Positions 16,752 through 24,884 of a stretch of 60,969 nt of DNA are shown piece after piece; position 1 is the stretch's first letter, and every line of letters starts with the position of its first letter. Below the pieces are notes generated by a model. The model had not been told where the DNA came from. It saw only the letters and a program-made list of their open reading frames with translations, and did not search any database. The translations under genes and the position numbers were made by a program. Origin of the DNA: JBFXDI01 sp050181295 (GTDB taxonomy: Bacteria; Pseudomonadota; Alphaproteobacteria; Rhizobiales; Aestuariivirgaceae); assembly GCA_050181295.1 (NCBI GenBank), contig JBFXDI010000006.1, forward strand, positions 1 through 60,969, read 5' to 3'.

Positions 16752-17741
16752 ATGCGCCGCACCGTCATCGCTGCCGCTCTCATCCTTGCCTCCGCAACCC
16801 CCGCCGCTGCGCAGGAGGCATCGGCCGGCTATGTGGTGCAGCAGGGGCTGAACTGCGCCATGGTGGCCGCGCTCTACTGTCCCCTCGCGGCGGCCTATGC
16901 GCTCGTGCACGGCGTCACCAACCGGATCGTCCTCTCTTTCGGCGACTTCGCGATGTTCGGCGCCTTCTACACCGTCTACGCCGTGCTCTTCCTCTTGTCG
17001 GGCGGCGTCGCGCTGCTGGCAGCCCTTGGGGTCGTCTTCGCCGTGGCGCTCCTGGGGACTGCAGCGCTCGGCCTCGCCTCCTACCGCACCGCCTTCGCGC
17101 CGGTGCTCGGCGCTCGCAGCCAGGCGCTGATGATCGTCTCCGTGGGCCTCTCCATCATCCTGCAGGAGGTGATGCGCGTGCAGTCCGGCGGGCGCGAGCA
17201 GTGGCTGTCGCCCGTCGCGACGAAGCCCGTCGCCTCGGGCGTCATTGACGGCTACGCCGTCAGCGTCACCATTCAGAACATCGCCTTCCCCGCCATGGCG
17301 GCGCTTCTGTGTCTCGGCCTCATCGTCGCCCTCGCCCGCACGCCTTTCGGACGCGCCTGGCGCGCCTGCTGCCAGGACCGGGGGCTGGCGGCGCTTTCCG
17401 GCCTCAATGTCGATCGCGTGGTGGCGGCCTCCATGGCGATCTCGGCGGCGCTCGCGGCAGCCGCCGGCTACATCATCGCCGTCAACTACGGCGGCGTGAG
17501 CTTCTACATGGGGCTCGTGCTGGGGCTTAAGGCGCTTTTCGCCACCATTATCGGCGGCACGGGATCGATTCCCGGCGCCGTCCTCGGCGGCTTCCTTCTC
17601 GCCGCCTTCGAGACAGGCTGGACGTCTGTCTTCTCCAGCGAATATCGCGACGTCGCGGTGTTCGGCGTGGTCGTGCTGGTGTTCATCCTGCGACCGGGCG
17701 GACTCCTCGGCGTCGCCATCAGGGAGGATTCGGAAGCATGA
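16752..17741 (+). CDS. LivH-like branched-chain amino acid ABC transporter permease, orphan
   Basis: A 329-residue permease of the LivH/UrtB type (BPD_transp_2 family), with about eight hydrophobic segments and the conserved cytoplasmic loop TPFGRAWRACCQDRGLAALSG followed by GLNVDRV. The N terminus looks like a cleavable signal peptide (AAALILASATPAAAQ), unusual for LivH and more like UrtB. The ATG at 16752 is chosen; an in-frame TTG at 16734 is possible. No LivM, LivG, LivF or binding protein lies nearby. It overlaps the following lipoprotein gene by four bases. Confidence 0.85.
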   Translation: MRRTVIAAALILASATPAAAQEASAGYVVQQGLNCAMVAALYCPLAAAYALVHGVTNRIVLSFGDFAMFGAFYTVYAVLFLLSGGVALLAALGVVFAVALLGTAALGLASYRTAFAPVLGARSQALMIVSVGLSIILQEVMRVQSGGREQWLSPVATKPVASGVIDGYAVSVTIQNIAFPAMAALLCLGLIVALARTPFGRAWRACCQDRGLAALSGLNVDRVVAASMAISAALAAAAGYIIAVNYGGVSFYMGLVLGLKALFATIIGGTGSIPGAVLGGFLLAAFETGWTSVFSSEYRDVAVFGVVVLVFILRPGGLLGVAIREDSEA

Positions 17742-18202
17742 GAATAATCCGGCTCGCCGCCATCGCGGCGGCTGTCCTGGCGCTCGCCGGCTGCTCCGAA
17801 GAGTCCGACAAGCCCTACCTCGCCATCGCGGGCGGCGGCTTCGTCTACAACTACCGGGTCGGCGATGCCTTCTACGGCTTCGTCGCCAAGCCCCAGCGCG
17901 CGCTTCCCGAGGGTTCGGTGCTGGAGGCGAAGTTCGAGAATCCGTCTGGCGAGCCCATCACCGAGACCCAGAAGGCGAGACAAGGACAGTTGCAATACAC
18001 CTTCCAGACGCCGCCGCTGAAAGGCATCAGGGCCGGGCATCCCTACACGGTCTCGCTCCGCCTCCTCGATCCGGCGACCGGCCAGGCCTACGCGACCTAC
18101 GAGAAGGCCTTCCACACCGACGTCGACCAGTCGGACCTTCCCGACAAGCCGCTGGTCGTCGGGCCGGGCTATGCGAAGAACCCCGAAGTGGATTTGAAGT
18201 AA
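17738..18202 (+). CDS. small lipoprotein coupled to the LivH-like permease
   Basis: A 154-residue predicted lipoprotein: signal sequence with lipobox Leu16-Ala-Gly-Cys19, then a beta-rich mature domain (FVYNYRVGDAFYGFVAKP). I do not recognise a family. The ATGA overlap with the permease suggests co-translation and possibly a shared complex; it is far too small to be a standard amino-acid-binding protein. A palindromic repeat follows its stop. Confidence 0.75.
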   Translation: MRIIRLAAIAAAVLALAGCSEESDKPYLAIAGGGFVYNYRVGDAFYGFVAKPQRALPEGSVLEAKFENPSGEPITETQKARQGQLQYTFQTPPLKGIRAGHPYTVSLRLLDPATGQAYATYEKAFHTDVDQSDLPDKPLVVGPGYAKNPEVDLK

Positions 18203-18227
18203 GAGATGACTGTGCCCCTTTTCTTCG

Positions 18228-18308
18228 CGTCATTGCCGGGCTTGAACCGGCAATCCTTTGGTCAATGCACCATGGAAAGGATGGCCGGCTCGGTGGCCGG
18301 CCATGACG
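18228..18308. repeat. nested palindromic repeat, copy 1 of 3
   Basis: 81 bases bounded by CGTCAT (18228-18233) and ATGACG (18303-18308). Inside are a TTGCCGG/CCGGCAA hairpin, complementary ATCCTTT/AAAGGAT segments and a GGCCGGC/GCCGGCC hairpin. It lies between convergent genes. Same plan as the elements at 20341 and 26843. Confidence 0.75.
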
Positions 18309-18324
18309 GAAGGAGCGAGCGCTC

Positions 18325-19743
18325 CTACCCATACACCCTCCCGCGGAACGCCCCGGCCAGCCGCTCCGGGCCCGCGGCGGGAGGCGCGCCGGCGCCGAGC
18401 TCATTCTGCCGGATCGTCTCGGCCAGCGCCGAGAGCGCGTCCGGCACATTGCGGCCGGTGACGTCGATGGCGCGGAGCGCGATGGGCGCGAGGCTCGCGA
18501 GCGCGCATTCGAGGAGCTCGCCCGCCCGATCCTGCTTCTTCCACGCGAGGAACACCGGCGAAGCGACGTCGTTCTGGCCGAAGCCACCCGACTCCGAGCC
18601 GGGAAGCAGCGTCGCCTGCGCCAGCATCCGCGCCTCTTCCTCGTAGCCCGTGATGGCCATCGGCAGGCAGCCGAGATAGGACTTCTCCTCGTCGCCGCCG
18701 AGCTGTGAAGGGAGCAGCGAGACCGCGCCATCGAGGAGCTTCGCCGACATGCGCTCCGCAATCACGATGAGATTCGCGTAAGCCGCGGTGAGCGCGTCCA
18801 TCGCCATGGGCGCCTGTGCGTTGTGGTATCCGCCGGTGCTGATCGCCTGCCCGTTCGGGCGCGTCTCGTCCGGCGGCAGCAGGACGGGATTGTCGGTCAC
18901 GGCCTGAAGCGACTGTTCGGCGACGCTCCAGGCCAGCGTCTTCGCCAGATGCGCCTGGCCGAGCATCCGCGGCAGGATGCGGAAGCTCACCGGCGCCTGA
19001 TAGGGACGCCTGGCGCCGCCGTGCCCGTTTCCGATGAGCGCCCGGAGCCGGGTGAGCGCCCATGCGTCGTGCGGGTTGTTCCAGTAGCCGTCGAGCGCGC
19101 CGTCGAAATGCGTGAGCGGGGCGTTGAACCCTTCGGCCGCCAGCGCCAGCACCTCGGCCGCAAGCTCGAGCCTGGCGGCGGCGGCGAGCGCCGCATCCGC
19201 CATGAGCCCGCTCGCGGAAGGCGAGCCGTTGACGAGCGAGAGCGCGTCCTTCTCGCCGAGCTCGACCGAGGCGGCAAGCCCATGAAAGAGCGGCGACAGC
19301 GAAACGATCTCACCCGCCCCGCCCTGCCCGCGCGCCGGCACTTTCGGCAGCTCGCCGTCGAGCATCGCCGCCACCGCGACCGCGATCTTGGGCGTGATGG
19401 CGGCATGGCCTTCGAGGTAGTTGGCGAGCCGCGCGAACACGATGGCGCGCGTCACGCGCTCCGGCAGCGGGTCGCCGAAGGCGGCGGAGGCCGCGATCGG
19501 CGGCTTTCGCGCATGCGCCTTGCGCTCCTCCGGCGTGAGGCGGATTTTGGCGTTCTGCCCGTAGCCGCTCGTCACGCCATAGATGACGACGTCCGGATCC
19601 TCGATCAGCTTGAGAAATCGCGCGCGGGCCTCCTCCATCCTGGCGACCGCGCCCTTCCCGATCTCGACGCCCTCGCCTTCCCAGGCCACGCGGCGCGCAT
19701 TGGCGAGCGTCAGGTCCCGCCGCGATTCAAGAACGACGGTCAT
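18325..19743 (-). CDS. aromatic amino acid lyase (HAL/PAL-like) lacking the MIO serine
   Basis: The 472-residue protein has the fold-defining motifs of histidine/phenylalanine ammonia-lyases: IYGVTSGYG with Tyr55, SLVNGSP with Asn172, TDNPV, and a GFGQNDVASP block near 388-397. In these enzymes an Ala-Ser-Gly triad cyclises to the electrophilic MIO group; here the region reads GQGGAGE, so positions 142-144 are Gly-Ala-Gly and the essential serine is alanine. The nucleotides at 19312-19323 confirm this. It is therefore either not an MIO enzyme or catalytically dead. It is co-translated (ATGA) with a CMD-type peroxidase-related gene; no hut genes are nearby. Confidence 0.85.
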   Translation of the reverse strand: MTVVLESRRDLTLANARRVAWEGEGVEIGKGAVARMEEARARFLKLIEDPDVVIYGVTSGYGQNAKIRLTPEERKAHARKPPIAASAAFGDPLPERVTRAIVFARLANYLEGHAAITPKIAVAVAAMLDGELPKVPARGQGGAGEIVSLSPLFHGLAASVELGEKDALSLVNGSPSASGLMADAALAAAARLELAAEVLALAAEGFNAPLTHFDGALDGYWNNPHDAWALTRLRALIGNGHGGARRPYQAPVSFRILPRMLGQAHLAKTLAWSVAEQSLQAVTDNPVLLPPDETRPNGQAISTGGYHNAQAPMAMDALTAAYANLIVIAERMSAKLLDGAVSLLPSQLGGDEEKSYLGCLPMAITGYEEEARMLAQATLLPGSESGGFGQNDVASPVFLAWKKQDRAGELLECALASLAPIALRAIDVTGRNVPDALSALAETIRQNELGAGAPPAAGPERLAGAFRGRVYG

Positions 19744-20318
19744 GCGTCCTCCCGCGCCATGGCGTGGTATTCGCCGTTCGGCCGCATGTCGACCGCGGAT
19801 GCCATGCGGTTCGACATGTTGAAGAAGGACGCGACCGAGGCGATGTCCCAGATGTCCCGGTCGGAGAAGCCTGCGTCACGGAGGATCTGCCGGTCCTCTT
19901 CCTCGATCGTCTCGGGCGAGGTGGTGATGAGCCAGGCGAAGTCGAGCATGGCCTTCTGGCGCGGATCGAGATCGGCGGCGCGGTAGTTCGAGATCATCTG
20001 CTCGCCGAGCTTCGGATCGCCCGAGAGCTGGCGCACCGCCGCGCCATGCGCCACGAGGCAGTAGTAGCAGTGGTTGGCGCTCGACACGACGACGGCGATC
20101 ATCTCGCGCTCGAGCTTCGAGAGGCTGGAGGGGCCGAGCATCAGGTCGTTGTACATGTCCGCGAAGGCCTGCAGCTTCGCTGGCGAGAAGGCATAGGCCT
20201 TGAGCACGTTGGGGATGAAGCCGAGCTTCTCCTCGCACTTGGCGAAGTAGGCGTCCAGCCGCTCACCCAGCGGCCCTTCGGCGGGAATGTCGAGTGCGGT
20301 CGGTTTTTCTTCGCGCAA
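19740..20318 (-). CDS. peroxidase-related carboxymuconolactone decarboxylase family protein
   Basis: A 192-residue protein of the AhpD/CMD superfamily, uncharacterised peroxidase-related branch. The redox motif is Cys84-Tyr-Tyr-Cys87 with His91 (HCYYCLVAH), preceded by the LSKLEREMIAVVVS helix with its conserved Glu. AhpD-type proteins relay electrons in peroxide defence; this branch has no known substrate. The start is TTG at 20318, supported by GGGAGG five bases upstream. Its stop overlaps the start of the HAL-like gene by four bases, so the pair is one operon. Confidence 0.85.
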   Translation of the reverse strand: MREEKPTALDIPAEGPLGERLDAYFAKCEEKLGFIPNVLKAYAFSPAKLQAFADMYNDLMLGPSSLSKLEREMIAVVVSSANHCYYCLVAHGAAVRQLSGDPKLGEQMISNYRAADLDPRQKAMLDFAWLITTSPETIEEEDRQILRDAGFSDRDIWDIASVASFFNMSNRMASAVDMRPNGEYHAMAREDA

Positions 20319-20340
20319 TGGCGCCTCCCTTGCATCTCTG

Positions 20341-20428
20341 CGTCATGTCCGGCCACCGAGCCGGGCAACCTTTTCAACCTTGATCGTGCCGTCTCAAGAA
20401 GATGGCCGGATCAAGCCCCGCCATGACG
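20341..20428. repeat. nested palindromic repeat, copy 2 of 3
   Basis: 88 bases bounded by CGTCAT (20341-20346) and ATGACG (20423-20428), with partly degenerate inner stems (ccGGCcaccgaGCCgg; GGCCGGatcaagCCccGCC). It lies between the SDHAF4-like gene and the start of the peroxidase-related gene, so it is upstream of that operon. Confidence 0.65.
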
Positions 20429-20440
20429 GACACAACCCGT

Positions 20441-20617
20441 TCAGAAATCGCTGGCGATGCCCTTCTTCTCCCAGTCGCCGTAGCGGGTCGGCTCCGGCCC
20501 CTTGGGGCCTCCCGTTTCGGATGCCTTCCCCGCCGGCGGCCGGCGACGGGCTTCCGCCTCCGCGAGCGCCCGCTCGGCTGCCTCCTTTCGGCGCTGTGAA
20601 ACCGCTTCCTCTTCCAT
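20441..20617 (-). CDS. DUF1674 / SDHAF4-like protein
   Basis: The C terminus GPEPTRYGDWEKKGIASDF is the hallmark of DUF1674, the bacterial counterpart of mitochondrial succinate dehydrogenase assembly factor 4, which binds flavinated SdhA. The rest is a charged helical stretch. The start is uncertain: ATG at 20617 (58 residues) has an AGG seven bases upstream; ATGs at 20653 and 20650 and TTG at 20680 are also in frame. It is divergent from htpX. Confidence 0.75.
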   Translation of the reverse strand: MEEEAVSQRRKEAAERALAEAEARRRPPAGKASETGGPKGPEPTRYGDWEKKGIASDF

Positions 20618-20700
20618 CGCCAACCTGTTGAAGTCAAACGCAGCGCGCATCATATAGAAGCCGCCCCGGATGCGCAGCAACGGGACGTGGAGGAGCAGCC

Positions 20701-21639
20701 ATGAACGTCATGCGGACCGGACTTCTTCTTGCGGCCATGACAGGCCTTTTCCTGGCCATCGGTTATCTGGTCGGCGGCCAGCAGGGCATGGTCATCGCCT
20801 TCCTGTTCGCCGCCGGCACCAATCTCTTCGCCTACTGGAACTCCGACAAGATGGTGCTGCGCATGCACAACGCGGAGGCCGTGGACGAGGCTTCCGCCCC
20901 GGAGCTCTTCCGCATGGTCCGCACGCTCGCCGAGCGGGCGGGGCTGCCCATGCCCAAGGTCTACCTCATGCACGAGGACCAGCCCAATGCCTTCGCCACG
21001 GGCCGCAACCCCGAGAATGCCGCCGTGGCCGTGACGTCGGGCCTGCTTCGCACCCTCTCCCCCGACGAGGTGGCGGGCGTGGTGGCGCACGAGCTTGCCC
21101 ACATCAAGCACCGCGACACGCTCATCATGACCATCACCGCGACGCTCGCCGGCGCCATCTCCATGCTCGGCAACTTCGCGATGTTCTTCGGCGGCCGCTC
21201 GCGCGACAATCCGCTGGGCGTGGTGGGAAGCATCGCCATGATCATCCTTGCGCCGCTTGCCGCCATGCTGGTGCAGATGGCCATCAGCCGCACGCGCGAA
21301 TATGCGGCCGACCGGGGCGGCGCCGAGATCTCGGGCCAGCCGCTGTCGCTCGCCACGGCGCTGGCGAAGATCTCCGACGCCGCGCATCAGATCCCGAACG
21401 AGGCGGCGGAGCGGAGTCCGGCGACCGCGCATATGTTCATCATCAACCCGCTGTCGGGCGCCGGCATGGACAACCTGTTCTCCACCCATCCGAACCCCGA
21501 GAACCGCATCGCGGCGCTGCAGGAGATGGCGGCCGAGTTCGGGTCCGCGCCGCCGGCGCCCTCTGTGCAACCGGAAGCCAGGGCGCCGCGCGGCCCCTGG
21601 TCGCCCGCCTCCCTCCGCCGCCGCAGGCCCTGGGGCTGA
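20701..21639 (+). CDS. htpX: zinc metalloprotease HtpX
   Basis: HtpX is an inner-membrane protease that degrades misfolded membrane proteins. The 312-residue protein has two N-terminal hydrophobic segments (about 8-45), the zinc motif His130-Glu131-x2-His134 (VVAHELAHIKHRDT), two further membrane segments (about 143-200) and the third zinc-ligand region REYAADRGGAE. A GGAGGAG ribosome site precedes the ATG. It is followed seven bases later by rsmB. Confidence 0.95.
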   Translation: MNVMRTGLLLAAMTGLFLAIGYLVGGQQGMVIAFLFAAGTNLFAYWNSDKMVLRMHNAEAVDEASAPELFRMVRTLAERAGLPMPKVYLMHEDQPNAFATGRNPENAAVAVTSGLLRTLSPDEVAGVVAHELAHIKHRDTLIMTITATLAGAISMLGNFAMFFGGRSRDNPLGVVGSIAMIILAPLAAMLVQMAISRTREYAADRGGAEISGQPLSLATALAKISDAAHQIPNEAAERSPATAHMFIINPLSGAGMDNLFSTHPNPENRIAALQEMAAEFGSAPPAPSVQPEARAPRGPWSPASLRRRRPWG

Positions 21640-21646
21640 CACGCCG

Positions 21647-22951
21647 TTGAGAGAGGATGGGACGCGGGGTCTGGCGAGCCGCGCCGAGGCCGCAAGGCTC
21701 CTGAGCCGCGTTTTCCGGCAGAAGCAATCCTTCGACACCGCTTTCGAGGAGAGCGCGGCGGATGGCGCTCTCTCTTCGCTGGAAGCGCGCGACCGGGCGC
21801 TCGCGCGCGCCATCGTGTCCACCGCGCTCCGCCGGCTGGGCGAGATCGAGAGCCGGCTTCGGGCGCTGATGGCAAAGCCTCTGCCGCGCAAGTCCGGCTT
21901 GGCGCACGAGATCCTCGTGACGGCCGCCGCGCAGATGCTGTTCATGCGGGTGGCGCCGCACGCGGCGATCGACCTTGCCGTGCGCATGGCGCGCGCCGAC
22001 CGCGACGGGAAGCATTTCGCCGGGCTCGTGAACGCCGTGCTGCGCCGCCTGTCGGAAGGTGAGCACGAGACGGACGCGCGGCTCAACGTGCCGGACTGGT
22101 TGTGGAGCAGGTGGGCCACAGCCTATGGCGCGACCGCGGCGCGTGCCATCGCGGAAAGCCATCTCGAGGAGCCGCCGCTCGACATCACGGTCAAGAAGGA
22201 TGCGGCCGGCTGGCGGGAAGGGCTGGGTGGCATCCTGTTGCCGACCGGCACCGTTCGGCTGGAGCACCCCTCGGGTCCGGTGGACGCGCTCCCGGGCTTC
22301 GCAGACGGTGCCTGGTGGGTCCAGGACGCCGCGGCGGCACTCCCGGCGCGGCTCCTCGACGACGTGCGGGGACGGCAGGTGCTCGACCTTTGCGCCGCGC
22401 CCGGCGGAAAGACCGCCCAGCTGCTGGCCGCGGGCGCCCATGTGACGGCCCTCGACCGCTCGCGCCCGCGCCTGCGCCGGCTTGAGCAAAACCTCGACCG
22501 GTTGGGTTACGAGGCCGAGACGGTGGAGGAGGATGCGCTCACCTTCGATCCGCCCCGCCGTTACGACGCCGTGCTGCTCGATGCCCCCTGCTCCGCCACC
22601 GGCACGATCCGCCGCCATCCGGACGTCGCGTGGTTGAAGCGCGAGGAGGACATCGCGGCACTCGCCGACCTGCAGCGCCGGCTGCTCGATCATGCCGCCG
22701 CGCTCGTGGCGCCGGGCGGCCTCCTCGTCTATTCGACCTGCTCGCTCGAGCCTGAGGAGGGCGAGGGCCAAGCCGCGCGATTCGCTGAACGCCACTCCGA
22801 CTTCGCGAAGGTGCCGATTCGGGAGGGCGAGATAGGCGGCCTTGCCGGCGCCGTCACCCAAGCGGGAGACCTGCGCACCCTGCCCTTCCTCGAAATCGGG
22901 GAATCCCGCGGCCTGGACGGGTTTTTCGCCACCCGTTTCCGCCGCCGCTGA
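21647..22951 (+). CDS. rsmB: 16S rRNA (cytosine967-C5)-methyltransferase RsmB
   Basis: An N-terminal NusB-like RNA-binding domain (about 10-140) joins a C-terminal m5C methyltransferase with the SAM site VLDLCAAPGGKTAQLLA, the substrate motif DAPCSATGTIRRHPD and the catalytic-cysteine block YSTCSLEPEE. The frame is open far upstream inside htpX, but homologous sequence starts near REDGTRGLASRAEA, so I use the TTG at 21647, giving 434 residues. The htpX/rsmB/heparinase/purH order is common in Hyphomicrobiales. Confidence 0.9.
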   Translation: MREDGTRGLASRAEAARLLSRVFRQKQSFDTAFEESAADGALSSLEARDRALARAIVSTALRRLGEIESRLRALMAKPLPRKSGLAHEILVTAAAQMLFMRVAPHAAIDLAVRMARADRDGKHFAGLVNAVLRRLSEGEHETDARLNVPDWLWSRWATAYGATAARAIAESHLEEPPLDITVKKDAAGWREGLGGILLPTGTVRLEHPSGPVDALPGFADGAWWVQDAAAALPARLLDDVRGRQVLDLCAAPGGKTAQLLAAGAHVTALDRSRPRLRRLEQNLDRLGYEAETVEEDALTFDPPRRYDAVLLDAPCSATGTIRRHPDVAWLKREEDIAALADLQRRLLDHAAALVAPGGLLVYSTCSLEPEEGEGQAARFAERHSDFAKVPIREGEIGGLAGAVTQAGDLRTLPFLEIGESRGLDGFFATRFRRR

Positions 22952-23043
22952 GCCCGGTTCTTATCGTTAGCGTTTCGTTAAGACCCCGTTTCGACAATGC
23001 CTTTGGCAGCCGGACAAAAAGGTGCCGGCCGCGCCAAGAACCA

Positions 23044-24807
23044 ATGGAACGGAGCATGGCAGCGAGAGCGGTCGAGTCATCGCCGCCCGTCGAGTGGCAG
23101 CAGCTCGTAGGCTACGGCCTCAGCGAGCTGGCGGACACGTCGCTGCGCCGCATGAAGCGCTGGGTGCCCCAGATCTCCGTCTTCCGCGCCACGGGCCTTG
23201 CATTGTCCCTGCCCGCTCTTGGGCGGGGCCGGCCAGACGCGGCGAGCGACATCTATCGCGGCCGATTCGTCTTCAGTGGTCAGGCGCATGAAGCTGCGGG
23301 AAAGTCGATCTTCGCCCAGAAGACGGCCGATCCGGCATGGCTCGAATCGCTGCACGGCTTCTCCTGGCTGCAGGACCTTCAGGCCGGCGGTCGCGAGCTG
23401 TCGCGCATCCAGGCGCGGGCCTTCATCAGCGACTGGCTGGCCGAGCGCCGCGTCCATCCGCGTCTCGCCTCGAGAGTTGGCGTCGCGGGACGCCGGATCA
23501 TCTCCGGGCTGAGGCACGCCCCTTACCTGCTTGAGGGTTGTGCGAGCGATTTCGAGATCCTGTTCTTCGCCGGCCTCACGGCGGAGACTCGGCTCCTCTC
23601 CCGCCGCCTCGCGACGGAACCCAATGACGACGCCCGCCTCACGGGCACCATCGGGCTTGCCCAGGCGGCCCTCGGGCTCGCGGGCCTTGAGGGGCTTCGG
23701 GCCGGTGCCCTGGCGAGGCTCGCCGGCGAGCTCGAGCAGCAGATCCTGCCGGATGGGGGACATCGTTCCCGCAACCCTGAAAAGCTCCTTGATCTCCTCA
23801 TCGATCTGGAGCCCATCCGCATGGCGCTCCACGACGCGAGGCTCGAGATTCCCGCCGACCTCAATGCCGCCATCGAGCGCATGCTGCCGATGCTGCGCTT
23901 TTTCGTCCATGGCGACGGCGGGCTGGCAGGCTTCAACGGCATGCGTGATCCGGCGGCCGGCAGGGTCAAGGCAGTGCTGGAGACCGATGCCGTGCAGGGC
24001 CGCCCGCTCTTGCATGCGCCCCATTCGGGCTACTGCCGCCTCGCGCACGGACATGCGACCGTCATCGCCGATGTCGGCCGTCCGCCCGCTCCCGGCCTCA
24101 ACGAGGGCGCGGGCGCGGGCCTCCTCAGCTTCGAATTCTCCGACGGGCCGAGCCGCATCGTGGTCAATTGCGGCACGCCGGCCGGCGATGGGGAATGGCG
24201 GCGCGCGGCGAGCCTCACCGCCGCCCACAGCACGGTCTGCCTCGGCGACCAGGACGCATGCTCCATCCTCGACAATCCGCTCTCGCAGAAGGTGTTCGGG
24301 ACTCCCGTCCTGCTGGGACCGCGCGAGCTCTTCGCGCGCGCCGAAACGACGCCGGAAGGCTCCCTCGTCGAGGCCCGCCATGACGGCTTCGTGCCCCGCT
24401 TCGGCATCCTGGTCGAGCGCCGCTTGTGGCTCTCCGCTTCAGGCCGCGATCTCCGGGGAGAAGACCGCTTCCTTGCCGACCTCGAGCGCGCCGGCGATGT
24501 CTCGCCGACCACCTACGCGCTCCGTTTCCACCTGCACCCAGGGGTGAAGGCCACGCTTTCGAAGGATCGGGCGAGCGTCTTTCTGATGCTGCCCGACCGG
24601 ACCGGCTGGCGCTTCTCGGTGCGGGGCGGCAGGCTGAAGCTCGAAGACAGCGTCTATCTCACGGGACAGACCACGCCCCGCCGCACGCAGCAGATCGTGA
24701 TCCGCGGCACGGTGGGCGCCCCCGACCGTCTCTACTGGGCCTTCAAGCGGATCGAGAAACGCCAGGCGTCCAAGGCCGGCGAGGACGAGCCCGAGCTGCT
24801 GTTATAG
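23044..24807 (+). CDS. heparinase II/III family protein
   Basis: A 587-residue protein with an alpha/alpha-toroid N-terminal half and a beta-sandwich heparinase II/III C-terminal half (GLLSFEFSDGPSRIVVNCGTP, then ASLTAAHSTVCLGD, where a His corresponds to the catalytic region). Homologues sit between rsmB and purH in many alphaproteobacteria; the natural substrate is unknown and it need not be heparin. No clear signal peptide is seen. ATG at 23044 is used; ATG at 23056 is also possible. Confidence 0.85.
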   Translation: MERSMAARAVESSPPVEWQQLVGYGLSELADTSLRRMKRWVPQISVFRATGLALSLPALGRGRPDAASDIYRGRFVFSGQAHEAAGKSIFAQKTADPAWLESLHGFSWLQDLQAGGRELSRIQARAFISDWLAERRVHPRLASRVGVAGRRIISGLRHAPYLLEGCASDFEILFFAGLTAETRLLSRRLATEPNDDARLTGTIGLAQAALGLAGLEGLRAGALARLAGELEQQILPDGGHRSRNPEKLLDLLIDLEPIRMALHDARLEIPADLNAAIERMLPMLRFFVHGDGGLAGFNGMRDPAAGRVKAVLETDAVQGRPLLHAPHSGYCRLAHGHATVIADVGRPPAPGLNEGAGAGLLSFEFSDGPSRIVVNCGTPAGDGEWRRAASLTAAHSTVCLGDQDACSILDNPLSQKVFGTPVLLGPRELFARAETTPEGSLVEARHDGFVPRFGILVERRLWLSASGRDLRGEDRFLADLERAGDVSPTTYALRFHLHPGVKATLSKDRASVFLMLPDRTGWRFSVRGGRLKLEDSVYLTGQTTPRRTQQIVIRGTVGAPDRLYWAFKRIEKRQASKAGEDEPELLL

Positions 24808-24884
24808 GTTAGAGAGGCCAGTTATCTGTTGGCTTCGCAGGCCCGCCATTTGCCATGGCGTCACGTCGTGCTAAGCGCGGGGCC

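Noticed and set aside
18325..19743. Ordinary histidine ammonia-lyase (hutH)
   Set aside because: The MIO serine is missing and no hutU, hutI or hutC lies nearby.
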